Shown: positions 1 through 9,376, counted from the stretch's first letter. The stretch: DNA of 64,000 nucleotides from UBA6059 sp040222235 (GCA_040222235.1 JAVKDO010000157.1:1-64000), one strand, 5' to 3'. Notes: generated from the sequence alone by a model not told the origin. Numbers and translations: made by a program.

Positions 1-67
1 GGTTTTGAGCAGTGTATCTGCGTAGCGATGCACTCTTTTTTGAGGGGTTCTTTCGTTTTTTTTGCAT
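1..67 (-). other. Possible start of a short basic ORF cut by the window edge
   Basis: On the minus strand an ATG at 65-67 opens a frame that stays open to the left edge (about 22 codons). The peptide is very basic and begins MQKKRKNPSKKSAS. A stop codon lies a few codons upstream in the same frame, so the ATG is the natural start if it is a gene. Too little is visible to name it. The stretch 68-239 holds no recognisable gene; a 9-bp inverted repeat (TGAGGGGTT at 41-49 and its complement at 104-112) flanks the putative start. Confidence 0.2.
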
Positions 68-239
68 CAACTCGTCGAAGTATTCCTAAAAATAACCCCT
101 CACGTCACCGAATCAAAGAAATTTGATTTCTCAGCAAGCCCAAAATAGGATGGAAAAGTCTTAGAATTTAAGAGTCATTCTCGCTCCGCGGTTTGATTAA
201 AATTTGACCCCCGTGCTGGATATATTCAATGTGAATAGC

Positions 240-413
240 CTACTCATATCGAGAAACATCATCGCCTAGTATTTCAAGCATCTTGATTAGATGGTTTTCT
301 TGCCGTAGTTGTATTTTCTTGACTTCACGCAATTCTTCAACAAAGACATCCTGTTTAACCACCATTTCGGAAAGTAGCTCTACTATACGATCTTCATTTT
401 TTATATAATAAAT
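240..413 (-). CDS. Small helical or coiled-coil protein, about 57 residues, no ATG start
   Basis: A minus-strand frame runs from a stop at 414-416 to a TAG at 240-242. Its translation has the look of a real protein: it contains NEDRIVELLSEMVVKQD and later LREVKKIQ and NHLIKMLEIL, a charged amphipathic helix with leucines at heptad spacing. No ATG lies near the N-terminus in frame. ATT or ATA are the only codons near the expected start, and an out-of-frame ATG sits inside an A-run at the same place. Either a non-ATG start is used, or a one-base change in the A-run has destroyed the start. Function unknown. It may be a remnant of a longer coiled-coil protein. Confidence 0.4.
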   Translation of the reverse strand: MYYIKNEDRIVELLSEMVVKQDVFVEELREVKKIQLRQENHLIKMLEILGDDVSRYE

Positions 414-444
414 TTAGTTCCTTCGTATTTAAATGCAAAATACC

Positions 445-1563
445 TCAATCCTCTACCCACTCCGGATAAAGGTCTGTCTTGATATTTGGAATAATCCTCA
501 AAGCATTCTTGTAGTACAGTTTTCTGAGGATATCATCGGGAAGGTTTAGCCCATACATCTTCCAGAAAGCGTGATACTTCTTGTAATAAGGGAAGTACTC
601 ATCTGCGGTCTCCAATACCCTGAAATAAGTGTAGTATTCCTCAGGGTTGTAGGCATCTTTTCCGAACAGCACTCTGTCTTGGTACTTCTCAAAGAACACA
701 TTAGCTGCTCTGGGTTGCCTACCTAGCTCTGCGATGATCGCTCCGATCTCTACCATCATGTTTGGGTACTTATCCAATAGACCTCCAAGTTTCGTTAGAT
801 CATTGGCATACCATCCAAAGTGAGCACTTATGAACGTGGTATTCGGGTGTTTCGCAATAATATTATGCTGTTCACCGATGATCTGCTCGAAGGAAACAGG
901 GTTGTCATACTGCCCTCTACGAGCTCTTAACTTTAGTTCCAACCAACGCTCATTATTCTCATCATGCGGATCCCAAAATGACTTAGGGTCTGCACTGTGA
1001 ATGAGTACCGGTATGCCTAACTCTCCACATTTGGCCCATACCGGGTCAATGCGAGGATCGTCGATTGCTATACGATTGCCAGCTTTGTCAGTGTATCTGA
1101 GTCCAAGACTCTTGTAGATCTTCAGACCGTTGGCACCATCTTTTACATCTTGCTCAATCTGGGCTGCTCTGCGCTCTCCCCAGTCGGGATCATCTATATC
1201 ATCGAATTGGATATTGGTGAATATGATGAAGCGGTCGGGTTGATTGTCTTTGACATTGTCGATCACCTCCATGAAGTATTGTCTGCTACCGCGTCCCCGT
1301 CCACTTAGGTTGATCATTACCCCCATGTTGAGATCATCCATTTGGCCAGTAAGTCCGCCAAGGTCTTGCTCATTCATTCTCCATTGATGATTGTGTACAT
1401 CTATGAATGGGTATTTAGCGCTTGTCACAATATTTTCGGGTACGACCAAAGTAGATGGTGGATCGTATGCCTCGAAATCCATGGTTGCTTCTTCTGGATT
1501 ATCCTGTGCCCTGATGATCAATGCACTTAGCAGAAGTATAGAGAGCGTAAGTAGTTTTTTCAT
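445..1563 (-). CDS. Exported amidohydrolase-family TIM-barrel protein (Amidohydro_2 type)
   Basis: The 372-residue product starts with a signal peptide (KKLLTLSILLLSALIIRAQ). The mature part has the metal-dependent TIM-barrel layout: HxH at residues 57-59 (FIDVHNHQW), a lysine strand (GLKIYKS), HSADP, SAHFGWY and a late aspartate in LFGKDAYN. This is the Amidohydro_2 pattern found in decarboxylases and lactonases such as ACMSD, and the substrate cannot be told from sequence. It probably acts in the periplasm. It stands alone, divergent from hppD across about 175 bp. The start is the ATG directly before the signal peptide. Confidence 0.75.
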   Translation of the reverse strand: MKKLLTLSILLLSALIIRAQDNPEEATMDFEAYDPPSTLVVPENIVTSAKYPFIDVHNHQWRMNEQDLGGLTGQMDDLNMGVMINLSGRGRGSRQYFMEVIDNVKDNQPDRFIIFTNIQFDDIDDPDWGERRAAQIEQDVKDGANGLKIYKSLGLRYTDKAGNRIAIDDPRIDPVWAKCGELGIPVLIHSADPKSFWDPHDENNERWLELKLRARRGQYDNPVSFEQIIGEQHNIIAKHPNTTFISAHFGWYANDLTKLGGLLDKYPNMMVEIGAIIAELGRQPRAANVFFEKYQDRVLFGKDAYNPEEYYTYFRVLETADEYFPYYKKYHAFWKMYGLNLPDDILRKLYYKNALRIIPNIKTDLYPEWVED

Positions 1564-1738
1564 AATTATCTCGTGTGCTTCGAATATACGTGATCAAGTC
1601 TATTCTGTTAAGAAATCTTCGACCAGCGGCTGGGTCAAGCGTGAGATGGTAAAACTAGATTGAAACAAAATTGAAAAAGAGCAGTACTTATATAATATTT
1701 GCATATTAATAATTAGTATAACAACTAAATAATCCAAG

Positions 1739-2875
1739 ATGAGCGCTTCAGCACAACCCACAATTGAGAAGATCTTTCCGGATGCGGAGGATTTCCTGCC
1801 TCTTAATGGTACAGATCATGTAGAGCTGTACGTCGGCAATTCAAAGCAGGCCGCACACTACTACAAGACAGCATTCGGCTTTCAAAGTCTGGCATATAGC
1901 GGTCTCGAGACGGGTATGAAAGATCGGGAGTCTTACGTGCTAGTGCAGGACAAGATCAGATTGGTGCTCACCTCTCCACTCGTAGCAGGTACTGCGATCG
2001 GTGAGCATATAGATAAGCATGGTGATGGTGTGAAGGTCGTGGCACTATGGGTGGATGATGCCACCAAGTCATTCGAAGAGACTACCAAACGCGGTGCTAA
2101 GCCCTTCATGGAGCCTACTGTAGAAAAAGACGCCAACGGTGAAGTGGTGCGGTCTGGTATTCATACCTACGGAGATACGGTCCACATCTTTATTGAGAGA
2201 AAAAACTACAATGGTGTATTCCTTCCTGGTTTTAAAGCTTGGAGTAATGATTACAACCCTAAGCCAGTGGGTCTGAAGTACATAGATCACATGGTGGGCA
2301 ATGTAGGCTGGGGAGAAATGAATACCTGGGTGGACTTCTATGCGCGCATCATGGGCTTTGCCCAGTTGATATCTTTCGATGATAAGGATATCTCGACAGA
2401 CTATACGGCTTTAATGAGTAAGGTGATGAGCAATGGCAATGGCCGGATCAAATTCCCTATCAATGAGCCTGCCGAAGGCAAGAAGAAGTCCCAGGTGGAA
2501 GAGTACCTTGACTTCTACGATGGTGCTGGCATCCAGCACGTGGCTGTGGCTACTGATAATATCATCGAGACCGTGACCGCATTGCGTGACCGAGGGGTCG
2601 AGTTTCTCCGTGTGCCAAGCATCTACTATGATACCGTCATGGATCGCGTAGGTGAGATTGATGAAGAGCTGGAGCCGCTTAAGGAATTGGGTATCCTGAT
2701 TGACCGTGATGATGAGGGCTACCTATTACAGATTTTCACCAAGCCCGTCGAGCCTCGTCCTACGATGTTCTTTGAGATCATACAGCGGAAAGGCGCCAAG
2801 TCATTTGGTAAAGGCAATTTCAAGGCGCTTTTTGAAGCCATAGAGCGGGAACAGGAGTTGAGAGGCACACTTTAG
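1739..2875 (+). CDS. hppD: 4-hydroxyphenylpyruvate dioxygenase
   Basis: This is the Fe(II)-dependent enzyme that turns 4-hydroxyphenylpyruvate into homogentisate in tyrosine catabolism (cytosol). It has two VOC folds. The N-terminal one starts at DHVELYVGN (about residue 26). The catalytic C-terminal fold carries all three iron ligands: H184 (YIDHMVGN), H267 (IQHVAVAT) and E346 (FFEIIQR). The C-terminal signature KSFGKGNFKALFEAIE is intact. Its 378 residues are close to the bacterial and animal enzymes. A strong hairpin follows at 2895-2933. Fumarylacetoacetase, two steps later in the pathway, lies at 25267; the intermediate dioxygenase and isomerase are not in the window. Confidence 0.95.
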   Translation: MSASAQPTIEKIFPDAEDFLPLNGTDHVELYVGNSKQAAHYYKTAFGFQSLAYSGLETGMKDRESYVLVQDKIRLVLTSPLVAGTAIGEHIDKHGDGVKVVALWVDDATKSFEETTKRGAKPFMEPTVEKDANGEVVRSGIHTYGDTVHIFIERKNYNGVFLPGFKAWSNDYNPKPVGLKYIDHMVGNVGWGEMNTWVDFYARIMGFAQLISFDDKDISTDYTALMSKVMSNGNGRIKFPINEPAEGKKKSQVEEYLDFYDGAGIQHVAVATDNIIETVTALRDRGVEFLRVPSIYYDTVMDRVGEIDEELEPLKELGILIDRDDEGYLLQIFTKPVEPRPTMFFEIIQRKGAKSFGKGNFKALFEAIEREQELRGTL

Positions 2876-2894
2876 TGGATCATTCACTTACCAG

Positions 2895-2933
2895 AAATCC
2901 TGAACAACTCGAGTGAGACGTTGTTCAGGATTT
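2895..2933 (+). terminator. Hairpin between hppD and the MarR gene
   Basis: Perfect 14-bp arms (AAATCCTGAACAAC and its complement) enclose an 11-nt loop, 20 bp after the hppD stop. The trailing T-run is short (TTTATACTTT). A terminator is most likely. Because it sits 17 bp before the MarR start, an operator role cannot be excluded. Confidence 0.6.
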
Positions 2934-2949
2934 ATACTTTGAACGCAGC

Positions 2950-3411
2950 ATGGAGCATCTATTTCAAGGATCTAATTACGGGTTTCACATAGAGGTGACG
3001 ATGAAAAAGATTCGTCAGACCCTACAGAAAAAGCTCGTCGAGAACGGGCTGGACATTACGGTAGATCAATGGGTCATTTTGGATCATCTCGTACAGACTG
3101 ATGGTATTAGCCAACAAGAGCTTGGTGACCTTACTTTCAAAGACGCCCCGACCATTACCAGGATCATTGACCTACTTGTCAAGAAAAACCTGGTAGCTCG
3201 TGAGACCTCCAAGACGGACCGCAGGAAGTTTTCCATATTACTGACTCACGTGGGTAGGGAGGTTTATGGACAAGTACTGCCAGAGGTAGAGGCACTACGA
3301 AGCGCAGGGTGGGAGCACTTATCAGAAAAGGACTTCAATGAGTTGATGAGGATATTAAGAACGGTCTTTGTCAATATGCAGACCTACCAAAATGACAATC
3401 CGGGAGATTGA
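2950..3411 (+). CDS. MarR-family transcriptional regulator
   Basis: The 153-residue winged-helix protein has the MarR order: a dimerisation helix at residues 1-40, the recognition region ISQQELGDLTFKDAPTITRIIDLL, then the wing with KTDRRKFSILLT. The D-R-K wing motif is typical of the family. It follows hppD on the same strand, so homogentisate-pathway control is a reasonable guess but not shown. The ATG at 2950 is the first in frame; a second ATG lies at 3001. The stop overlaps the upstream part of the next open frame. Confidence 0.85.
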   Translation: MEHLFQGSNYGFHIEVTMKKIRQTLQKKLVENGLDITVDQWVILDHLVQTDGISQQELGDLTFKDAPTITRIIDLLVKKNLVARETSKTDRRKFSILLTHVGREVYGQVLPEVEALRSAGWEHLSEKDFNELMRILRTVFVNMQTYQNDNPGD

Positions 3412-3464
3412 AACAATATATCGTTAGTTTTGCGTTAAGTCTCCTGAGCGATCAAAAAGCAACA

Positions 3465-3830
3465 ATGACTTTGACGAAATTCATTTTCCTATCTATAGCC
3501 GTTCTTTTATTCAGCCTACTAGGTGTGACTGAAGCAGTGGCACAGTCTACAAGAGATGTAGAGAGCCGCTCGGAATTTAGCACCTATAATGCCAAGGCTT
3601 CAAAGAAGAAAAAAGGTAAGAAGTCTGATCTGAAGCTTAAGACTTACGCAGATACTCAGGCTGAGTTCCAACAACGCATGAAGAAAGTGGCCAAAGAGCA
3701 TCGCAAGAGGGACAAGGAGATGAAGAAGCCTCAATACTCAGATCACACTTACTTTGGCCATAAGAGGCCGCCAAAAATCCGACCTGTCGGTAAGCGCAAG
3801 ATGTGCAAAGAATGCGGTATTGTGCATTAG
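3465..3830 (+). CDS. Small exported lysine-rich protein of unknown function
   Basis: The frame is open from 3408, but the ATG at 3465 begins a clean signal peptide (TLTKFIFLSIAVLLFSLLG ending near AVAQ), so this start is preferred. The mature part (about 95 residues) is rich in lysine (KASKKKKGKKSDLK) and ends in MCKECGIVH, a CxxC pair near the C-terminus. No family recognised. Basic exported proteins of this kind may sit at the cell envelope, but that is conjecture. It lies between the MarR gene and deoC, with only 9 bp to deoC, and may share a transcript with it. Confidence 0.6.
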   Translation: MTLTKFIFLSIAVLLFSLLGVTEAVAQSTRDVESRSEFSTYNAKASKKKKGKKSDLKLKTYADTQAEFQQRMKKVAKEHRKRDKEMKKPQYSDHTYFGHKRPPKIRPVGKRKMCKECGIVH

Positions 3831-3839
3831 ATTTGCCTA

Positions 3840-4487
3840 ATGGCAACTCTCAATAGATTCATAGAACATACTGCGCTCTCACCAACTGTTGTTGGAAAGG
3901 ACATAGACAAACTCGTCGCAGAAGCAAAAGAGTATGGTTTCCTAGGTGTTTGCGTGCCGCCATTCTGGGTAAAAAGAGCCGCACGTGAAATCAGCGAATC
4001 GGATATTCAGTTGGTCACGGTGATTGGTTTTCCACTAGGCTATCAAATGACGGAAACAAAGGTCGAGGAGGCTAAGCAAGCGATAACAGATGGGGCCAAT
4101 GAGCTGGATGTGGTAATGAATATCTCAGCCTTCAAAGACGGTATGCCGTGGGTCAAAATCGAATTGGCCAAGCTGGCCAAGCTCATCCATGAGCATGATT
4201 GCATGATGAAGGTGATCATAGAGACTGCCTACTTGTCTGATGAGGAGATTGCCAATGCAAGCAAACTGGCCGTGGCTGCTGGGACTGACTTTGTGAAGAC
4301 TTCCACGGGATTTGCAGGGGGAGGAGCCAAAGTGGAGCATGTGAAAATCATGCGAGAAGTATCTCCATCAAATGTAGGTGTAAAAGCCTCGGGAGGCATT
4401 AAAAACACCGCTGATGCCCAGGCAATGCTAGCAGCAGGTGCGGATCGATTGGGAACTTCCTCAGGAGTAGCCATCGTTAATTCATGA
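3840..4487 (+). CDS. deoC: Deoxyribose-phosphate aldolase
   Basis: This class I aldolase splits 2-deoxyribose 5-phosphate into glyceraldehyde 3-phosphate and acetaldehyde for nucleoside salvage. The expected residues are present: D90 in ELDVVMN, Schiff-base lysine K153 in DFVKTSTGF, and proton-relay K182 in GVKASGGIKN. At 215 residues it matches the short DeoC type. It overlaps the acylphosphatase start by 4 bases (ATGA), a mark of translational coupling. Confidence 0.93.
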   Translation: MATLNRFIEHTALSPTVVGKDIDKLVAEAKEYGFLGVCVPPFWVKRAAREISESDIQLVTVIGFPLGYQMTETKVEEAKQAITDGANELDVVMNISAFKDGMPWVKIELAKLAKLIHEHDCMMKVIIETAYLSDEEIANASKLAVAAGTDFVKTSTGFAGGGAKVEHVKIMREVSPSNVGVKASGGIKNTADAQAMLAAGADRLGTSSGVAIVNS

Positions 4488-4759
4488 GCGCTAGCGGAAT
4501 ATTGATAGAGGTATCAGGCCGAGTACAGGGCGTGTTTTTTAGAGCCAGTACAAAGGAATTCTGCGACCGATTAGGAATCGTGGGCTGGGTGAAGAATCTA
4601 CCTACCGGAAATGTGTTGATACATGCTCAGGGCCCAATTGAACAAATCAGTAAACTGAAGGATTGGTGTAGACAAGGGCCGCCGTTATCAAAAGTATCAG
4701 AGGTTTTGGATCAGAATACTAAAATGGGGGCTTTTAAGGACTTTGAGATTAGATACTAA
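4484..4759 (+). CDS. acyP: Acylphosphatase
   Basis: A 91-residue ferredoxin-like enzyme that hydrolyses acyl phosphates such as acetyl phosphate. The motif VSGRVQGVFFR places the phosphate-binding arginine at R20, and GWVKNLPTGNV gives the catalytic asparagine N38. Both are intact and the length is standard. It is coupled to deoC by an ATGA overlap. It contains one copy of the over-represented word CCTACCGGAA (4601-4610). Confidence 0.92.
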   Translation: MSASGILIEVSGRVQGVFFRASTKEFCDRLGIVGWVKNLPTGNVLIHAQGPIEQISKLKDWCRQGPPLSKVSEVLDQNTKMGAFKDFEIRY

Positions 4760-4766
4760 AGCCTAC

Positions 4767-5294
4767 CTAAGCGATTCGCAGCTTTCTGACGCCTTTTCTT
4801 TTGTAGACTTGATAGCTGAAGTGCTCTCTAAATAAACTGGAGATTCTGTAAATCAGCATTTGATTGTCCATTAGCTGATGGGAGAATACTGTCAACTCAA
4901 GAACAATTTTCAAGAAAGGAGTATTTAAGAAGAGCTTGTTCGTCTGCTCAACGAAGAATACTGTCCATAACTCTCCGTAGTACTCCTGATGAGATCGGCC
5001 ATCCCACACAAATTCAAGTTGATTGTGTCCATGCTCGTATCTGTAAATGGCAGCCAATTTCTTATAAAAAACTTCGAAAGACTTCAACTGATCTTTTGAC
5101 GGCTGATAAGCATTCATTTGGGTTACCGTGTCGTCTATTAATCCAAGTGGATTATGAATGGTCTGGTAGCCTGAGATCGCCCGCTTTACAAAGTTCACTA
5201 GAAGTGAGGCTTGGAGTTCTCTTTGAGCTTCCTGAAGAAGGTAATTCCGATCTAAATGAAAAAGCTTTTCTACCATACAAGAGGTGTTGCACAA
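4767..5294 (-). CDS. Conserved-looking protein of unknown function, 175 residues
   Basis: No family recognised. The protein is predicted soluble and mostly helical, rich in aromatic residues (FVWDGRSHQEYYGELWTVFF) and without signal peptide or membrane segment. A second in-frame ATG at 5274-5276 (MVEKLFHLDRN) is an equally good start and would drop CNTSC from the N-terminus. It converges with acyP with 7 bp between the stops. Confidence 0.55.
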   Translation of the reverse strand: MCNTSCMVEKLFHLDRNYLLQEAQRELQASLLVNFVKRAISGYQTIHNPLGLIDDTVTQMNAYQPSKDQLKSFEVFYKKLAAIYRYEHGHNQLEFVWDGRSHQEYYGELWTVFFVEQTNKLFLNTPFLKIVLELTVFSHQLMDNQMLIYRISSLFREHFSYQVYKRKGVRKLRIA

Positions 5295-5538
5295 ATATAA
5301 ACAATGAGAATATTATAATATCATGCTCTGAGTATTAAGCGAGTGTAAAATAGGCGCTAGAAGTTAATTGAAAGTTCATGGATAAGCGGCCATTGATCGT
5401 CCGAGAACCACTAATCTTGCAAAGGTTTAAAACGGTCTGAATTATGCCTTTCAAATTTGAAATGTTAGTGTTACCTTATTGTTACGAAAACCGAAAAAAT
5501 GTTAAAGTTGGCTTAACAATAAGCACATGAGACATTTC

Positions 5539-5546
5539 TAATTTTG
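5539..5546 (+). promoter_or_regulatory. Bacteroidetes -7 promoter element (TAATTTTG)
   Basis: This matches the TAnnTTTG -7 consensus of the Bacteroidetes primary sigma factor, 66 bp before the TonB receptor ATG. No clear TTTG -33 box was seen at the usual spacing. The rest of 5295-5611 is AT-rich and shows no gene. Confidence 0.45.
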
Positions 5547-5611
5547 CAGTCTTAATATGATTGGACAATCCTACATAAAACAATCAATCCTACACTTTAT
5601 AATCACTTATC

Positions 5612-8600
5612 ATGAAGCAAATTTTACGATTAACAAGTTTGATCGCGGTGCTAACGCTATGCCTAGGAAGCAACGTAGTTTTGGCGCAGGGATCGACCAC
5701 TTCGGCGATGAACGGCCAGGTAGTGGATGCTAGCGGGGAGGGTATCCCTGGTGCTACAGTAGTAGCAGTTCACGAGCCTACTGGCTCAAGATGGGGCAAC
5801 ATTAGTGATCTTTCTGGTTACTTCCGTATGCCGAATATGAATGTTGGCGGACCTTACACAGTGACCATTACATTCGTTGGATACGAGCCTTTCCAGCAGA
5901 GTGGGATTTTCCTTACGCTTGGACAGACTTACAGAGTGTCAGCCACTTTGAGCGAAGGAGCAACCGAACTTGAAGAGGTCGTAATCACCGGGAACACCAA
6001 CGACATTTTTGATGGTAACAGAACGGGTCAGGAGACTATAATTGATGAGCAGACAATCAATACAATGCCTACTGTCTCTCGTTCTATTGGTGACTTTGCA
6101 AGATTGAATCCTTTAGCCAATATCACTGAAGGCGGTGATGGCCTATCGATCTCACTTGGTGGTATGAACAACAGATACAATGCTATCTACATTGATGGTG
6201 CAGTTAATAATGATGTGTTCGGTTTGGCAGGTAGTGGTACCAACGGCGGTCAGACAGGTGTGTCTCCTATCTCTATCGATGCTATTGAGCAGTTTCAGGT
6301 ATCCATCGCTCCATTTGATGTAAGACAGTCTGGTTTTGCAGGTGGTGCAATCAATGCGGTTACCAGAAGTGGTTCTAACGACATTGAAGGTTCAGCTTAC
6401 TACTTCTTCAGAAATCAGGATTTGGCTGGAAAAACTCCGCGTGACACGGACGGTAGTCAGGTCAAATTGGAAGATTTTTCAGCACAGACTTATGGATTTA
6501 GATTGGGTGGACCGATTATCAAAAATAAGCTTTTCTTCTTCGCTAACGCAGAATTGCAGCGAGATGAGACGCCTCAGCCATTTGTGGCTTCAACCTATGA
6601 GGGAGATGCAACAACGGCTGATCTTCAAGCTCTTGAAAGTAGGCTCTTAAACGAATATGGTTATGATGCGGGTGGCTACCAAAATAACACTGCTTTCTTG
6701 GATAGTGATAAGTTCCTCGCTCGATTAGATTGGAACTTAAGCGATAATCATAAGTTGACCTTAAGACATTCTTATACAAGAGCTAACAATCTTGAGGCTG
6801 TCCAGTCCAATCCAAATCGTATCCGATACATTGCTGAATCTGAGCAGTTCGTTTCCACGACTAACTCATCTGCCCTTGAATTGAAAAGTACTTTTGGTAA
6901 CAACATGTCCAACAGCTTGATCATCGGTGCAACTTTCGTACGCGATCAAAGAGATCCATTTAGAGATGCGATCAACTTCCCCTATGTTGATATTGAAGAT
7001 GGAGCGAGAGGACGTATTACTTTTGGTAGTGAGCAGTTCTCTACTGCGAATCAGTTAGATCAGGACGTAATAACGATCACGGACAACTTCGAGCTATATA
7101 AAGGCAAGCACACGATTACTTTTGGAACACACAACGAGTTCTACTCGACTTACAACTTGTTTATCCGTCAGAACTTTGGTTCGTACCAATTCGATAGTCT
7201 TTCTGGGTTTATGCTTAACCAGCCTGCCACCCAGTTGGATAGAAGTTACTCATTGGTTGATAATATTACAGGTGACGGATCAGCGGCAGCAGCAGAATTT
7301 ACTGGAATGCAGCTTGGTCTTTACGTTCAAGATGAATACCAAGTCAATGACAAATTGAAGGTGACTGCAGGTATCAGAATGGATGTGCCAATTTTTAATG
7401 ACGATGTTCGCGAAAACGCAGACTTCAATTCTGGAACTACTGATGCGATTGAGTCATTTGGGTATAACATAAACGGAGCTACTGTAGGTGGGCCAGTAGT
7501 TGATCCACAGATCATGATAGCACCAAGATTTGGGTTCAACTATGATGTGAAAGGTGATAGAACAACTCAAATCAGAGGTGGTCTAGGTATCTTCAACTCT
7601 CGTATGCCATTAGTATGGTGGGGTGGAGCTTATAATAACAACGGTGGTACTGTTGGTGGTGATAGAGCTTTTGGACCGACTAGCGGTTGGAGCAGAGATT
7701 GGGATGGATTGTTTAACCCTGAATGGGATAACCAACCGCAACGAGTAGCTCCAAATTCAGGCCTTAGATCAGGTCAGATAGATTTGTTTGATCCTAATAT
7801 GAGATTACCACAGGTATTCAAGACCAATATTGCAGTAGATCAGCAGTTGCCTTGGGGCTTAATTGGTACGGCTGAGTTTCTTTACTCTAAGTTCTTAAAC
7901 AACCTACTTTACTCTAACTTAAATCTCAGGCCTTCTGATACAAGACTTACTGGTACTCCTGATGATCGGGTGAAGTATGATAGAAGTGATGAGGTAGATG
8001 GAGATTATACTCGTATTATGTACGGTACCAATACCAATAAAGGACATACTTGGAATGCTGCCTTCACAGTTTCCAAACCTTTCGAAAACGGTTTTACAGC
8101 CAACTTGTCTTATTCTTATGGTGACGCTTATACTGTATATGATGGTACATCTTCTCAGAACTCTTCGCAGTGGAGAGGCCTACATACAGTGAACGGTAGA
8201 AACGGCTTCAACGAAGCTCAGCGATCTAACTTCTCGCAAGGTGGCCGTGTCATCGGACAGATTTCTTATCGTAAGGAGTATGCTGGTTTCGGGGCTTCTC
8301 AGGTCTCGTTCTTCTATAACGGTCAGGCTGGTTCGCCTTACTCATACATTTACAACGATAATGGGAACTTGACTCGTGAGGACTCTCAGGAACAATCCCT
8401 TATTTATGTGCCAAGAGATCAGAGTGAGATTATTCTTGTGGATTTAGTGAATAGTGATGGAGTAGTAACCAGTACAGCAGCTCAGCAGTGGTCTGCCCTA
8501 GATGAATTCATTGACTCTGATGACTATTTGAAAGATCGAAGGGGGCAGTACGCTGAGAGAAATATGAACCGAGCTCCTTGGAATGATATACTAGACTTTA

Positions 8601-8902
8601 GATTCCTCCAGGATTTCTACATTGAGACTGGCAGTGGCAAAAGAAATACCCTACAGTTGTCTGTTGATGTTTTCAACGTGATGAACTTGCTTAACTCTGA
8701 CTGGGGACGAATTTATCAGGTTGGAAGTTTTAGCAGCTATCAAGTACTTGACTTTGAAGGCTTCCAGGCTGATGGAACTACACCTACTTTCTCATTCCCT
8801 GAAGTAGAGAATAATGAGCCATGGACAAACAACATCGAAGATTCTGGAATCAGAAGCTCAAGATGGCAGATGCAAATCGGCTTGAGATATACTTTCCAAT
8901 AA
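5612..8902 (+). CDS. Oar-like TonB-dependent outer-membrane receptor
   Basis: The 1096-residue product begins with a signal peptide ending near VVLAQG. A carboxypeptidase-regulatory-like beta-sandwich (NGQVVDASGEGIPGATV, about residues 33-115) comes next, then a plug domain (about 130-250, with GGMNNRYNAIYIDG) and a long 22-stranded-type barrel ending in the aromatic terminus RYTFQ. This is the layout of Oar-like transporters, which import large ligands with energy from TonB. No SusD partner is adjacent, so a polysaccharide locus is not indicated. The substrate is unknown. A promoter element precedes it and a terminator follows at 8929. Confidence 0.88.
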   Translation: MKQILRLTSLIAVLTLCLGSNVVLAQGSTTSAMNGQVVDASGEGIPGATVVAVHEPTGSRWGNISDLSGYFRMPNMNVGGPYTVTITFVGYEPFQQSGIFLTLGQTYRVSATLSEGATELEEVVITGNTNDIFDGNRTGQETIIDEQTINTMPTVSRSIGDFARLNPLANITEGGDGLSISLGGMNNRYNAIYIDGAVNNDVFGLAGSGTNGGQTGVSPISIDAIEQFQVSIAPFDVRQSGFAGGAINAVTRSGSNDIEGSAYYFFRNQDLAGKTPRDTDGSQVKLEDFSAQTYGFRLGGPIIKNKLFFFANAELQRDETPQPFVASTYEGDATTADLQALESRLLNEYGYDAGGYQNNTAFLDSDKFLARLDWNLSDNHKLTLRHSYTRANNLEAVQSNPNRIRYIAESEQFVSTTNSSALELKSTFGNNMSNSLIIGATFVRDQRDPFRDAINFPYVDIEDGARGRITFGSEQFSTANQLDQDVITITDNFELYKGKHTITFGTHNEFYSTYNLFIRQNFGSYQFDSLSGFMLNQPATQLDRSYSLVDNITGDGSAAAAEFTGMQLGLYVQDEYQVNDKLKVTAGIRMDVPIFNDDVRENADFNSGTTDAIESFGYNINGATVGGPVVDPQIMIAPRFGFNYDVKGDRTTQIRGGLGIFNSRMPLVWWGGAYNNNGGTVGGDRAFGPTSGWSRDWDGLFNPEWDNQPQRVAPNSGLRSGQIDLFDPNMRLPQVFKTNIAVDQQLPWGLIGTAEFLYSKFLNNLLYSNLNLRPSDTRLTGTPDDRVKYDRSDEVDGDYTRIMYGTNTNKGHTWNAAFTVSKPFENGFTANLSYSYGDAYTVYDGTSSQNSSQWRGLHTVNGRNGFNEAQRSNFSQGGRVIGQISYRKEYAGFGASQVSFFYNGQAGSPYSYIYNDNGNLTREDSQEQSLIYVPRDQSEIILVDLVNSDGVVTSTAAQQWSALDEFIDSDDYLKDRRGQYAERNMNRAPWNDILDFRFLQDFYIETGSGKRNTLQLSVDVFNVMNLLNSDWGRIYQVGSFSSYQVLDFEGFQADGTTPTFSFPEVENNEPWTNNIEDSGIRSSRWQMQIGLRYTFQ

Positions 8903-8928
8903 TAGGGTTACAAACATAATTCTTAAAA

Positions 8929-8957
8929 AGAGCCTCCGCATGGAGGCTCTTTTTTTA
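8929..8957 (+). terminator. Rho-independent terminator of the TonB receptor
   Basis: AGAGCCTCC pairs with GGAGGCTCT around a 4-nt loop, followed by a T-run. It begins 26 bp after the stop codon. The remaining gap to 9340 is non-coding by eye. It is unusually rich in CTAG tetramers around 9063-9185 and may be a decayed gene. Confidence 0.85.
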
Positions 8958-9344
8958 TGGCCTTATGTCAGATCGGGCTGATCAGACATCTACAGCAAGG
9001 TGTTGATAGGCATGATGGGTCATTTCAAACCTGCACTTATGAAAGGGATGTGGTTACAAATGTCTAGGGGGCTAGCTGACTCCATATGAAAACTTAAACT
9101 CAACCAACTTCGTCTGAGGGTGTAAGAAATGGACTTGACCTAGGTATAGTCTTTGATTCAAGCAAGAGGAGCTAGTTGCTAGGCTAGTTGATCATATGAG
9201 CAGTCTGTATCGCCAAGTGGTCATTGCATATTGCGATGATATAATCAGGAATAGTGATGCGTTTTCGCCAATGAGTTCTACTTCTTAAGGTCAAATATGA
9301 TACCTAAGATGGGTTATCCATAGTCACTTAGAACAAACTGGGCA

Positions 9345-9376
9345 TAAAAAAACCCCACCGTATAGGGTGAGGTTCT
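9345..9376 (-). terminator. Terminator of the minus-strand lipoprotein gene
   Basis: AACCCCACC and GGTGAGGTT form a 9-bp stem with one mismatch. The minus-strand transcript ends in a U-run, read from the A-run at 9346-9352. It lies about 23 bp past the stop of the 9399-9884 gene. Confidence 0.65.

Noticed and set aside
4569..4581. CGATTAGGAATCG inside acyP, shared with the CRISPR repeat core
   Set aside because: It lies within conserved acylphosphatase coding sequence and the match is only about 12 bases; chance similarity rather than an anti-repeat.
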